A DNA stretch of 64,000 nucleotides from Isoetes taiwanensis (lineage: Eukaryota; Streptophyta; Lycopodiopsida; Isoetales; Isoetaceae). The stretch is taken from the NCBI GenBank assembly GCA_021234155.1, contig JAJEKV010000127.1:593310-657309 (forward strand). The letters run 5' to 3'. Below are positions 35,452 through 48,390 of the stretch, one piece after another. Position numbers and translations under genes: made by a program. Numbering within the stretch: the first letter of the stretch is position 1; each line of letters opens with the position of its first letter. The notes under the pieces were generated by a model. It did not search any database. It was not told the DNA's origin and was given only the letters and a program-made list of their open reading frames with translations.

Positions 35452-37380
35452 ATCAGCAATAAACATCTGTTTTCTTTTTTATTAAAATATAAACGTAATC
35501 ATTTAATTAATTTCAGTTTAAATTTTTTTCTTATAAAAATATTTTTAAAAAAATAGCATTTTAATCATATAAAATTTACTTAGATAAAAATTTAGTTCTA
35601 AATAGATTAAATTGAAAATTTAAGCTAGAAAGCAAATTTTATACTTTAGTAACCATCATACTTTTGATCGAATGATGAAATGAACAAATTATAAAAATCA
35701 TTAAGATTTAAAAATACATAAAATCTTATCATGGTACCTTTGAAGTATCAACTCTTTTAATTGGGGATTTTTCGGTGTGGAGGAAAAAGTTTTTGGAATT
35801 TTTTTTGTGTGATTTCCTAAGATTGTTGGTTTTTTTTTGCCCGGAAATTTTTTTTTTTCGTATGCTGTAGAGGAGTGGGTTTAGGGATTTCGGCATGGAT
35901 GCCACGATTGATTTTGTCTAATTCTCATCCCGCTTCTATTCCTAATCCTTGCCCCTGTGTTCCTCATTCTGGCAAACATGGTATGGAAGCCACCACTGTG
36001 AGATATGTCTTATTTCTTTTGGATAGGTGCACAACTGCGCCAGTGGTTTCTTCGTCATAATGGGGATTGGGAAAGATTTGCTTGCCTCCGTAGCCGTAGA
36101 AAGACTTTTTTATTTGGAATTTGACTGTAGAAGATGCAGGTTCGATTGGATATTTAGCCGTGCACCATTCTTTGTGTGTTGACACATTTTCTGTTTGTTT
36201 AAGCAAGTAGATTTGTGGTATATACACTCTCCTGGATCACTAATAGCTTTTGTAAATGAGTTTTATTCTTTTGCAGGCATGGAGTGCATCCTATATAATA
36301 AAAATTTAGCGTGTGTCTTCCATGGAGCCCTAGATTGGGTGAGAAGAAAGCAAAGCTTCGTTGAGTATGTCGGTGAAATGGATGTGAGTCATGGAAATCG
36401 TGGTAAGCCACCGATCAAAAGCCTGGTATGCTTACGTTTTTGTGGACTGATAGGTATGCTTATCGATTCTGAATTTTTGTTCTTGGGCCATTCGCAAATA
36501 ATTGTTTGGAAACTGTTTGCTAAAAGCTGGATTTTTATGGGATGTTATGCTTGAAATCAGTAATCTTTAGAGAGAGCTGTGAGCACATTATTCAAGGCAT
36601 GCTATTGGCATGTTTTCTACTGCCTGGCACACAGTTTCTTCATCATCAATAATATTTAGAAAGAACTGAAAAAACATCAAGGTAGGCCATTTGCATATTT
36701 TCTACTGCCCGTGACATTTGCACGAAGTTGAAATTTCCTTTCTTTTATTTCCCTCAGAAGAATGGAACCTATGATTTAGAAATTCTCTAGCAGTCATTGT
36801 TCTCTCTTTTATATTGTTGTTGATGAATGAAAGATCTGATATTCGTTTAGCTTATTTTTATAGAGATTAACCTTTGACTAAAAACTTTTTTGCAGCATGT
36901 CTATTGCAAATGCCATTGTATGGGAAATAGAGCATTGGAACTTGAGTGGCTCTGTAACTGAAATATGACTAATGGACTACTGGTAGGTTTGTAGAATATT
37001 ACCATTTCGGTTTCATGTATTTGTTGATCACATTTTTATTAGGTAGTATCACGCTTAAAAGTCATGCGCCTGCAAATATTATTTCAAACCAGATGCTTTC
37101 TGCTTGCTTTATTTTAACAGACATTGATAGATCTAGAAAAAACAAACAATGCCAGCTTGGAGCAAATTAAGCATTGGCCTCTTGTATAGCTCTTCTTTTT
37201 ACCAACAAACTGCAGAGTCATCAACAGAATCGTCAATAGCAGTAGAGCAGATGGTAATTGTGAAGTTCAGAAACAGGCAGGGCATTCAACCATCTTGAAC
37301 ACATTAAGGGAAGGTGCCATATTAAGGTCTACGAGTAACAAAAATGATAGACATTCTAGATCGCCTCTGTGTATGTTATC
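35452..37380. other. AT-rich region, no gene supported
   Basis: Short frames at 35875-36060 and 36195-36554 lack recognisable domains and good splice context. I see nothing I would call a gene. Confidence 0.4.
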
Positions 37381-37463
37381 GAACGAGCTTTCCGTCGGTG
37401 TATGATTTGTATGGTGTTTCCTCTGTTTTAGTCGCCGGAATCCACCTGACGGTCCCGGCCCTC

Positions 37464-38826
37464 TATGGCGACCCCTGACAGCATGCATGCGCTGAAGAAA
37501 AGAGCCCGCAACTTGGATACCTCGTCCCCATCAGAGCAGGTATCACAGGCTGAGGCAATCAGGGTTGTACAGGAACAGGCCGGTTCCCTCCAGGCTAAGC
37601 TGGCAAGCTTGGAGGCATCACGGGACCATCTGCCAGGGGCTGCGCTCAAGAAGCAGCTTCTCCAACAGAAGGAGTGAATTTCCCTTGTGGAAGTTCGGCT
37701 CGGGGATTATGATTGCAGGGGAGCCCAAAAGGCTAATGACCAGATAAGAGGGGAGATACAAGCAACAATGCAGCTAGTCACGGAGATGGGGCACCGCTTG
37801 GATAAGGTCCACCAGCAGTGGATGGAAGACATGGCGCAAGCACGGGCTGACATGAAGGGGTTGCTGCAGCAGATTGTACAAGTCACAAGCATGGCTGGTC
37901 GGATAGATGCTAAGGAAAAGAATGTGGAAGTGGTGCGGGGTAGGCTCCAATTCCTTGATGAAGCAAAGGCAGACAGGCAGGAGATGTCAGGAAGATGCTT
38001 ACATATAGAGAACCATATGGCCCACTTACAGCAAGAGATGCAGGACCTCCGAATGGAGGTGCAACGAGTCCGGAGGGCACCACAGTCATCTGCACCAGCA
38101 CCCCCTATACTAGAGGCCGAGGTGGCTCAGGGAATCAGGCGGGTACTTCGTGAGGAGCAAGACATCCAGGCACGCCGCCTCAACCTTATTGTGCGGGGAT
38201 TGCCGGAGGAGCAAGGCGAGGATTTGCCAGGTAAGCTTACCACCCTGGTACTTGCAAAGCTCCAATTACAGTATTTGGTTATCAAGAGTCCAATCAGGGT
38301 CGGAGGACCGAGCATGAGACCTCGGCTAGTTAAGTTTGCAGTCTTAGATTGGGAGGCAAAATCTTTGTTGTTGCACCGCACCAGTCGCTTGAAAGGTACG
38401 TCCATATACCTGGATCTGGATCTCACGCCACTGCAACAACGGGAAAGAAGCCAAGAGTTGGTCAAGATAAGAGGGATTCGACAAGCTGGAGGGGCTGCTG
38501 GTTTGGTTAATGGCAAGTTGAAGGTATATGTGCCTCCTCGCCGGTTCAGCTATGAGGCAACATTCCTGAACAACAGCTGCATCGCAGGGGCAGAGCTGGT
38601 CCAGAACATCAGGCCGCAAAGCCGGGGAGAGGGTGGATTGAGGCCTTCCACAACCGCAAAGACATCCATCGGGGTCCCATCGGCCAGGCTGCCCGAAGTT
38701 ATTCCAACCACGCTAGCGCCCTCGTGCACTTCGGATGGGTCCACACCGCAAAAGATAGGGGAAAGTGTCTTCGCATTGTTTCCCGGAATTGTAGGGGCTT
38801 CCCGTGGCGTAAGGGCGGTGGCTTGA
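37464..38826 (+). pseudogene. LINE-2 ORF1: coiled-coil protein of L1 ORF1p type
   Basis: The reading frame begins MATPDSMHALKKRARNL at 37464 and shifts near 37677 into a long frame (37687-38826). Residues 15-150 form a heptad-rich coiled coil (QATMQLVTEMGHRLDKVHQQ, EMQDLRMEVQRVRRA). Then RRLNLIVRGLPEEQGEDLPG begins an RRM-like fold, with RPRLVKFAVLDWEAKSLLLH, and a basic C-terminal part (QQRERSQELVKIRG) follows. This order (coiled coil, RRM, CTD) is that of animal and algal L1 ORF1p rather than the zinc-knuckle ORF1 of flowering-plant L1. It would form trimers on LINE RNA. One stop near 37677 and a possible frame error inactivate it. It overlaps the ORF2 start by about 100 bases. Confidence 0.7.
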
Positions 38827-41800
38827 ATGGGATCGCTGACAGACATGGACATCGCCTTCCTGCGCAGAGACATGGGAGTATGAAGGGCATCGATTGCCAG
38901 ACATTCGAGGATATCAGCATTTCTCACTTGCTAATGAGCGCCATGGCAGACGCGGGTACGGTGGAGTGGCTTGCTACTTTAGGGACGCCTTAGCATGCAA
39001 GATCACACTTCAGAAGTCTGATGCATTTAACCGCTACATGTGGGTAATGGTATTAGAGCCTGGTCATGTCCCATTGTTTCTTGCTAGCTGCTACATTCCC
39101 CATGCAGGCTCTAAGTTCTACCAGGTACATGATGCAGACACAGATGTCCAGATGCCGTATAGGGAACTGTATGATGACATAGACCGCTATAGGGTGTAAA
39201 TATGGTAATGCTACCCAAAAAAACGCGAAAGCACATAGCACCTAAAGCACCTATGACTAAGAAAAAATGTGTCATAACTTGACCTCCACAATTTGTACGC
39301 TCCTCCACGAGATCTATATCATCGCTCCTTGCCTTCCTACATCATATATATTGTTTTTTAAGTAACAACTCTAAGGTCGTTGAAGAGAAATGTCTTCAAG
39401 CAAAGCACCTAAAGCACTTGTGTGGATGGTGCTTTTTGGGTAGCATTACCATATTTACACCCTATAGACAGCAGGGACAAGTGTTTTTGCTAGGAGATTT
39501 CAATGCTCGTACGGCGCAGTTGCAGTCGGTGACCTTCCAAGGTGACGCTAATGCTGATCTGCTTTGGCTTGAGACACCCGCTATTCAGCATACACGGCAC
39601 TCCCAGGATATGGTGGCTAGACCATTTGGCAGGCAGCTGGTCCAGCTCTGCCAGGTTTTTGACATGGTAATTTGTAATGGTATGCAGCGATGGCCACACT
39701 CAGGGGGTGTTACTTGCAGGAGTGATAGGCAGGATGGGGGAGCTAGTGTGTTGGATTACCTTCTCGCTCCGGTAGCAGCACTTGATATGGTTACACACTT
39801 CTCCATTGGCACAAGCAATGTGGGATGAGGAGGTTTTGTCGATCACTACCCGCTTTATGTCACGCTGAATTGGGAGCACTCAATAGTGGAGATACCGCAA
39901 AGGGAGCGTGGAGGGTTACCATACATCCCACGCTTATCGGCGAGGGGACAAGATGAATCGTGTTGGTGCGGGAGTTACATGGGTTTGATAGCTTTTACAC
40001 ATCGCAAGGCGGTGTGCATGGCTGGTGAGGGCGCCGCTTGCTTTGGGGGCTTCCTTTGTAGCTGAAGGGCCCTCCAAGGAGGGACACCGCCGCATTTTCC
40101 CCGAGAACCCGTGGTTTGATGCCGACAAGGCTCTAAAGAGCCACCGCGCTTGGTCATAGATCCACAGCTGCGCCACGCACCGCAAGACTATAAGCTCTTC
40201 CTAAAAGCCAAGAAGGGGAGATACATGGCGTAAAACCCGTGAGCTCGCTTGATATGCTCATGGCGAGCCAAAAGCTTTTGGCGAAGGTGTTATACCGTAG
40301 CGTTGTGTGGCTGGTAATGTAAGTGTGGAGCAATGGATGCACCGCTTGCAGGAGTTATATGACCCCCCAGGAGCTAATGCCAGGGTCCCGGATCAGGTAG
40401 GAGAGGTCCCGCAGCTCACGGGGAGGATGTCCAAAGCAGGTCTCGTGCATCCGGGCTTAATGGCAAGGCAAAGGATTTACAGGGGCTGCAGGCCGAGCTG
40501 TTGAAATGGGGTGGCCCATCTGTGGTAGGGCCCCTGACGGTGATCATCAACCAGGCTCTGAGCGAGGGGCTCCCCCAGGAGTGGATGGTTAGTAAGGTTG
40601 TTCCTGTGCATAAAGCTGGTAATAAGGATGAGCCGGCGAATTACCGGATGATTATGGTAAGCTCGTTGTTTGCAAAGCTCCTGGCAGGGGTGGTGGAGAA
40701 GAAACTCACTAAGTGGGCCGAGGAGGCAGGGGTGCGGGCAATTGGCCAGGCAGGCTTTCGCCCAGCTCACTCCACGACCGACCATATCTTCACTTTGAGA
40801 GTGTTGATGGAGGCAAGCCGGAATGCGCGACAGGACTTGTATTGCTGCTTTGTAGATTTTAAGACTGCATATGATACCGTCCCCAGAGACATGCTGTGGC
40901 AGAGGTTGCAAGACTTGCGAGTTCCACAGGAGTTGCAGAATGGGGTGCACCAGCTTTATGATGGGATTCATGCTGCACTGCCTTATGAAGATCGGCGGGT
41001 AGCTAGCACTATGGGAGTTAAGCAGGGCTGCCCGTTGTCTCCAACGCTTTTTGGGTTGTACATTGATAGCTTGGAGACGTGGATGCAGCACCATGGGGGA
41101 GCCGGGGTGCAATTATCTGAGGCGACCTCTGTGAGCCAGTTGCTATATGCGGATGATGTAGCTTTGCTAGCCCACACGGCCGCCAGTGATGCAAAGAAGA
41201 TTTGGATGCCCCCTGGGTTACGTGGGGCAACGGGAATGACAGTGAACTTGCACAAAACTAAGCTTCTCGCAATCCTGTCCTCGCAACACCCTATCCCAGA
41301 GTTATATTACAGGGGACAGGAAGTGGCGGAGCTTCAAGTATCTGGGAATTGATTTCACTATTAACATGCTGTGGGATGAGTGTGTGGAGAGGAGAGCCGC
41401 TAAGGTGCTAGAGGGCTTTATATGCAAAGTGCAAAACGCTGGCGTGCCGGATAGATCTCTCGCGGATCGGGCGAGGAGAGCACACCGTTTAGGGCTTTGG
41501 TCGAGCTGGTGCTGCTATATGGGGTGGAGGTTTGGGGCCCAGCAGTTAGCAAAAACACGTGGGATAGGTTGGAAAGGGTGCAGAAAGCTTTCTTAACATA
41601 TAGCTTGGGAGTGAAGGACACCGTACCATATCAGATTTTGTTGTATGAGACGGGGTTCGCCTTTGAAAGATTCGCTATGCGCAGCATCTTACTTGCTTCC
41701 ATAAGGTGGATGGGATGGATGAGCATCACTTGCCCCCACAGCCGCGGTTGTTAACGCAGGCCCCCAAATGAAGAAGAAGGGTATGGCACGAGCAATCGTA

Positions 41801-42300
41801 AGGGATGGTTTAGGAGGTGGTTTATGGATTACCAACGGATGGTGGCATTGGCGCATTCTCGATCGCTGAGAATGGGCAATTGGATGCGGGCTATGCCGCC
41901 ACCCCCGTGGGATGCCTCTACTCTTGCAAAGCCCAAGACAGAGCACTATCACGCCGATTAATCCCGCCTTGAGCATGGATCCCATCGGCACTTGAAAGCA
42001 CACATCTCGTGGAAGAAACGGAGAGCTATTGCTGCCATAAGGACGGGTTCCCATTACCTCGAATTGAAACAGTCATTTGGGGGTGAATGGCGGGCACGGG
42101 ATCCCCGTGGAGGAGAGGATATGTCGGTGTTGTGAGATGCACGTGATAGAGGATGAGCACCATGCCCTCCAATGATTGCCAAAGATATGCCCATGTCCGA
42201 AAGCAAAGGCATACCGAACTTAGATGCTCGACACACCGCTACATCGGGTTACTCGCATCACCTATGGTAGCGCGACTGGGAGCTTACATCCTGCAGATTT
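38727..42300 (+). pseudogene. LINE-2 ORF2: endonuclease and reverse transcriptase
   Basis: The endonuclease starts KCLRIVSRNCRGFPWRKGG (about 38757), passes through GYGGVACYFRDALACKI and MPYRELYDDIDRY, is interrupted by a MITE at 39192, and resumes RQQGQVFLLGDFNARTAQLQ. The reverse transcriptase (40501-41352) has VVPVHKAGNKDEPANYR, GQAGFRPAHSTTDHIFTLRV, CCFVDFKTAYDTVPRDMLW, GVKQGCPLSPTLFGLYID and the intact catalytic box LLYADDVALLAHT. Downstream frames (41366-41750) show YGVEVWGPAVSKNTWDRLERVQ, the usual thumb-region motif. Frameshifts near 39830, 40200, 41200, 41350 and 41500 inactivate it. Clade not assigned with certainty. Confidence 0.85.
39192..39462. mobile_element. 271-bp MITE inside LINE-2 ORF2, TSD TATA
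   Basis: Terminal inverted repeats begin GGGTGTAAATATGGTAATGC and extend 30 bases with almost no mismatch. TATA flanks it at 39188-39191 and 39463-39466. Removing the insert and one TSD restores DDIDRYRQQGQVFLLGDF in frame. It has the same length, termini and subterminal AAAGCAC motifs as the 3.26-kb MITE. Confidence 0.9.
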
Positions 42301-42535
42301 CGGCCGTCAGACTTGCTCTTCAGGGGCATGGTATTTGAGAGCCTACTGTTAGGGTTTTTCCTCCCAAGTGGGGGTTTTTTCATCCCGGTAGTAGGGTTCT
42401 ACTGTACAGTTACATTGTTTGTTTTTGATGTTGGGGTTTTTGGCTTTTTTGCCTGTTCTCTGCAGGTACCGTCTCATAGGCCTCTGGCCTCCGTGGACGT
42501 TAAAATAAACTTCCTTCCTTCCTTCCTTCTAAGTG

Positions 42536-45500
42536 AAATGCTTTTGATTGGAGTGGCAGTTGATTATGTTGATTTGGAGTATTTCTTTAATGCGCCAAGC
42601 TCTGCTTCTTCCCATTCTTCTGCTAAAATAATTTCTGATTGTATGGAAGGCAGTAAGAAGACAAAAATCAAAGTATGTTTTGTATTATTTCAAGTTTCTT
42701 CAATTATACAAGTTCAGCCTATTTCAGGAAGGCTAGGTATTCCTACAACATGATGTTCTTATTGTTGCTACTGTGCGTTGAGTTGTTTGAATTGATTGTG
42801 TTGCAAGAGGTATCTTTATTTCTATCTTAGCACAGTTTTCCATAATGCACTAACCATTGATGAGTATGCAGTTTGCCAGTCAGGTTCTATCTCAAACATG
42901 CCAATCTGGCTTATGCATGCCTTGGAATTAGGATGAAGGCTCTTCAAAATCTATCTGCAGGTGCATTCTGAAATCTATATGCGCTATTGAGGCCTCTTTT
43001 TGGAAATCTGTATGCGCTACTAATGCTTTGGGTGAGGGCTTTAGGAGGACTACAATTTATCCCCATTGCCAAGTCATGCTCACTCATTCTGAGGTCTTTT
43101 GTGAGCTTAGATTTAGGTAATGTTTATAGCTTCAGTGATAGGTGCATTACTGTTTGTGGTTTCCATATGCTGTTGAAGCTCAAGAATGGCCGTCTTTATG
43201 ATGCAACTGAGTTGTATATTATAAAGCTCCCTCCTTTCTTCTTTTATCTACAGTTTGATATTAGCAGGCAGGAAAAGATTCCTGCCATACTGCTAAACCT
43301 CACCAAACCCTTAAAGCAAGCAAGCGCCTTCAAGAGATGGATTCATTAGATGTAGCTAGAGCATTAATACATGGGTCTTCTCTGATGCAGTGCTGATGCC
43401 GGAGCCTATGGCATGGACATGGGCATCTCTATTTATGAAGTAGAACTTACTCATCTTTGTTGGATCCCTGAATTCGCTTACCATTTATGTGCATTTTAAG
43501 CAAACGTATGAAGAAGCATGGGTAAAAATTCTTTGGAATACTCCCAAGTTTCTCCATTTACTGGCTCCAAGTTTCAATTGCTTTGGTGGTTCCATATTTC
43601 TATGCAATACCAATAGCTCATGTACATGAAGCAAATATGCTACAATGATATGACTGATTTGAATTTTTGTAATGAAGAGTGGAGTCACTATTTTATCAAA
43701 GTCTGGTGAGGGTTTTGTTGTAAAAAACATGGAACGTTACAATTTAGAGGGGCCAACTAAATTTGTATTTTCTTGCCAAGTTTTGTGCAATATGTAGTCA
43801 CAGAGTATGTTTATATCATATGTTGATTCAGACATGTTGTGTCTCAATATCTCTTCCTAAGCTCTATACAGGATATATACACAACTTAAAAGAAACAGTG
43901 TCAAACATGAACAATCCACAATATCAATAACAAAAGATACAATTTTAGACCATTAATGAGAACTCATTTGTCAAAGCCTTTGTCCATGTTTTAGGCGATG
44001 CAATTCAATATGCATGTTATAACCCCTCTCGATTTTGCTTCCTTCCCAAATGTTGAAGTAGAAATCATGCAATATTTTACCAAGTCTAAATCCAGTTCCC
44101 CTCACAAATTGCCAATGGTCACATGCTTCAACATGCATGTTTGCAAACAAATTCCAATTTAATTTTGAAACTTTTCGCACATGCCATGGGTTAAATGCAC
44201 AAGCATAACCATCAACATGTTTTACACCAAACTAGAAACGAATGTAAGGCTATCATTTTGTGGATGGACATTTAACAACACGAGTACTCAAATGTAAAAA
44301 AATTAATAAACGTTGAGTCTAGCGACAATTACAAAACAATATAACAGGATGTACATTTTGCATCCTTACGATGTTCATACTTTGGTTTCAATGGTTCCAG
44401 CGCTAAGGTGACTTCGTGTCCTTGTTTATATATCTCTACATCAACATAAATGTGTTAAAAGCATGGGGTTAGGGCACATAATGTCAAAATCGAAGATTAA
44501 AAAAGAACAATATTCGAACTACATGTTTCTCTACTTTATGCAATCCATTTTTACTAGAAAACATAGTCTATTTATATCGTCCCTCTCTCCTAATTAGAAC
44601 ATAGAAAGGCATACAAGCAGTTTAGGTATTTGAGTACGAGAGGATACAAGGGGTTTGATATTTCACACCTATGAACTCTAAATGCCGTAACATGACAAAT
44701 GGTTGCTAAAGCCCGGCAACACCGGGCACCATTTCTAGTATCTATTAGATCTGAAGAAGTCTAAAGTTTGTTAAATATGTCATCTTTAAAGTTTCCATAT
44801 GTTTAGAGTCTTTTAATCTTCATAAGTTATAGCATACTTGAGCGCTAGTCTACACTTAGCAAAGAATAACAAAAAATGGAAATTCAATCACTTTATTATC
44901 AACAATCTGCTCAAGAAATTCAAACCTTTATATTGATGCATGAGCTGGCATCAACATAATAAATGCAAAACGAGTGCAAGTGAGATGTTTATATTTTCAT
45001 TTATCCATACCATTCTACATGAGATCTCGTAATAGAGAAGCCTTTAAGGTGGCATGTGAACTCTTGTTCAGAGTTTCTGGTCTATATAATGCATGCTATA
45101 TTCTTCTCTAAGGTGGAAATAGACTCTAGGATCCTGTAAAAATGCAGCAAAATTGCCTTTAATATCTGAATTATGGCAATTGTAACAAAAGATTGTATTT
45201 ACATGTGACTGGACAGAGATGCATGTTCAATTGTTCTCCATCTACTTCAAGAATCAGGATCATCTACACCCCTGTGGCATCTATCTGGTGAGTCTACCTT
45301 ACTTTGCACAGCAACAAATCTGAATTCACATATGGCAAAGAAAATGGACCGGTTTGTTTGAAGTAGAGCATCACGCATCACTGGAGCTGTAGTTGAGCTG
45401 TGTTTTCAATAGCCTCCCATTCATAATAAATAATTATAAAAACATGACCAATGCCGTATTCACTGGACTTCTGGCTTACATTCATCAGTAAAGCAATTGT

Positions 45501-45927
45501 CATACTTTAAATAATCAACACCCTACATAATACGTTTAGTGAAAAGGAAGTTCTAGCGTTAAGTTAAAGAGTACTCATATAAGATCAAGCTTATACCCAT
45601 GCGATTTAATCTAGAATCTTATCCTTGCAGTTGGGACTATATGGATAGGCAAAAGGACAAACTACCAACTTGAACTTTCTTGTTCATGCAATGGAGCATT
45701 TTGGCGACAAAAAATGTACCTAAAGTGGAAGTGGCAGATAACTTATTTTGGACAAAATAGTGAGTTGATGCAGTGCAAATGCCATAGCGGCCATCATAGA
45801 AAATGAGGTATACAAGATGCCTGCATTTAGCCAAAGCTTATCAGGACTTGGGCTTCATTCCATGCTTATAAAGAAACAATCAAGCCCATAAGAACCTGAG
45901 ACACGCTTCCAGGAAGCCCAGTCATTA
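42536..45927. other. Non-coding region, nothing recognised
   Basis: Short frames at 42541-42690 and 42987-43349 (+) have no domain I recognise. The rest to 45927 is AT-rich without gene or repeat pairs that I can support. Confidence 0.4.
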
Positions 45928-46243
45928 GGGTAAAAGCATGCTACGGTGTACCATAACCCTCAAAAGTACCTACACTGGATACTTTTAAAGCTGGTACTTT
46001 CATAGTTTTCTTTCCACTAAAATCAATTAAAAAAATTTGAATTGAAGGTCAATAACATGTCAATCTATAGTATCAAAGAATAACAATACCATTTGAAACT
46101 AAAATGAATGAATCAACTCTCGAACTTATTGTTTATTGAGACATTTGTGAAAGTTCCAACTACCCAGTACTGGGTACTTTTCTGGGTAGTTTTGCACTCC
46201 CTAAAAAGTAATTTATATGGTACACCCTAGCATGCTTTCACCC
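45928..46243. mobile_element. 316-bp MITE related to element B, TSD ATTA
   Basis: The left end is GGGTAAAAGCATGCTACGGT and the inverse complement of the right end is GGGTGAAAGCATGCTAGGGT; the match runs 28 bases with two mismatches. ATTA flanks both sides (45924-45927 and 46244-46247). The outer GGGTGAAAGCATG is identical to the end of the 10.46-kb element B. Internal text has AAAGTACC and CAGTACTGGGTA words in inverted orientation. Confidence 0.9.
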
Positions 46244-47020
46244 ATTATCCCCTGAGAACTTCATTTCTAAGATAGATGGGTACTATTTCTATATACGTGG
46301 TTATGTATCTACAAATTATAAAGCGCACCCAAATAGAGATATGAACCAGGGTTGATGCCTCCCATCGCATTCGGATGGGCATAGCGTGGCTAATTACGAG
46401 AGTCCGGAAATACGGAGCGAGATTTGGCGAGAAAGACCGGATCCCGGACTCTAGATACGGGTCCAGTTCAGCGTTGCAAACCCAGCTTTGCAATATTGCA
46501 TGCAACCTTGATAGAGAGTAGGAAACAGAGAGTTGCCCGAAGATTCTTTGGCAATGTACTCCTTTCTACTCATTCAATCCATTGCTACTCTCACTCGTTC
46601 ATAAACCGTCCCCCCTTATCCCGATTTGATCCCCCTTTATCTGTGGCATATCCAATCTGATCAGCCCTAATCAATCTTACCCCGCCATCTTAACCGAATC
46701 AAAAGAATTTTCAAGACCTATATTTAACAGTATTGCTGCAGCATATGCCAACTCTTACCACCCTTCACTGTAACTTGATGCATTTGGTTATATAAGCACA
46801 TAAATGATATCCCGAGATTTCAAATTGTTACAAAATGCTCAAAAACATTCTGATGGATAGTCATAGTAGAGCTGTCAATTATGTAAGGAACAACAATCGA
46901 TGAATTAGGACATCAACTATTTTTCCATTGACAGGTAATGATAGAAACAGTGGGAAAACAAAACAATAGAACCACCTTACTCCATAGTTTTTTATAGATG
47001 CAACAATCAAGAAAGTAGTA
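46244..47020. other. Spacer, nothing recognised
   Basis: A more GC-rich patch at 46350-46470 contains GATCCCGGACTCTAGATACG but I see no tRNA-like or SINE-like boxes that I trust. Confidence 0.4.
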
Positions 47021-47025
47021 GCTCA

Positions 47026-48390
47026 AAAAAAAAAAAAAAAAAAAAAAAATCCAAACCTTGGACATTGTGACTTACCATTTTGACTTTTCGGATCTTTAAT
47101 TAATGAAATCTCATTCTCTTTAACTGGAATGATACCAGCTGCTTCTTTTTGTTGAGCAATTTTGGTGGTATCATTAACAGATTTTTGTACATCAGAGTGG
47201 ATGACAATACCCTTATTGGATTTTTTATTCCCAATAAGTTGTTGATGATGAAGATGTTCATCACTATCTTTCATAATGTTGCTCAAAGTTTTGTGTAGTC
47301 CTCTGATGTCACATACCATTAAGGATTTTCCTTTCAATAACCTTTTATTGTGATCAATGTTCCCGAACATATTAGAGTCTTCCAAAGCTGATCGATTTAG
47401 CTTTTTAACTTGAGAGTCAATCTTTTCCTTGATGGAAGTTGCTCCTATTTAAAGATCCTCTGTTTGGAACTGAGATTTTGATAGGGGGCTGTTCCAGAGA
47501 AGAATAGCCAGAAGATTGACTGAGTGAGTTCGTGGGAGCAATTAAATTTATGCTCTTATCATTGGCTATTTTTTTCTTCTTCTGAAGCTGCCATTTGTGT
47601 TTTTGTTCTCTCTTTGCTGAAAATCTTCTTGTTCATTTCGGGCACAGATAATTTCATTTCCTTGTTGGGCCAATCTTTTCTGCAGAAATTGATCATGATT
47701 ATATCCTTCTTCATTCGCTTTTTCAACCTATTGAGCATCGTTTACAGAGCATATTGTATTTGCAAAGTGTCTAGAATTGCACTTGCGGCAAATACATGGT
47801 AGACCAATCCATCTAAGATGCAAGGAGGTTTTAAGGCCATAGAAATCAGTATAGGAGATGGAAGTTGGTATAGGTTTCGAAAAATCAACTTGGATATAAC
47901 ATTTAGGGGGCCTGTATGGAGAATATTCTGAAGCAATGTATGTCCCAATAGAGTTAAAAATAGCAGAGAAGCATTCTTCATGCGGCATGCCAGTAGATGG
48001 AACTTAGATCATTCATTGAGACTGAAGCAATACATAATTTCTCAAGGTCATGAAGAGGCATAGTATGATTCCACTTAAAGAAGGATAACGGGAAGGTATC
48101 ACAATGACCAATCTTCAAGAAAGTAGTTTGTGGTTTGAGAGTTGCCACATTCAATCATCAGATAGGGGTAGTTAAGCCAGAAAATAGAATTTATGATAAC
48201 CCCCTTGTGAAGCCTAAGTAATTGGTCCCACATTCTCTCAATTTTTAGGCCAACATTATTTGCTCTCACAATGACAGCATTATCCTTCAAGGTCTTGATT
48301 CTAGAAGCAATCAAAGGAGAATGAAAGGTAATAACTTGACACATTTGAACTAATGGTGGTGTCAGAGCTTTCAGAAGATCAAACTCCAAG
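47026..48390 (-). pseudogene. LINE ORF1 remnant
   Basis: The minus strand from 48389 reads MEFDLLKALTPPLVQM and IINSIFWLNYPYLMIECGN (DUF4283-like), then SAIFNSIGTYIASEYSPYRP, PTSISYTDFYGLKTSLHLRW and a degenerate knuckle CICRKCNSRHFANTIC. It aligns in order with ORF1 of the 22-28 kb LINE but is clearly diverged. The charged tail continues to 47050. A 23-base A run on the plus strand lies at 47026-47048. No ORF2 follows. Confidence 0.7.

Larger units (their letters stand above)
37400..42535 (+). mobile_element. LINE-2, near full length, with (TTCC)n 3' tail
   Basis: ORF1 and ORF2 lie in tandem on the plus strand. The 3' end appears to be at a short TTCC tandem repeat at about 42512-42531 after AAAATAAAC, rather than a poly(A). 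The 5' end is placed near 37400 by loss of similarity only. It is GC-richer than its flanks. No TSD was identified. Confidence 0.7.
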
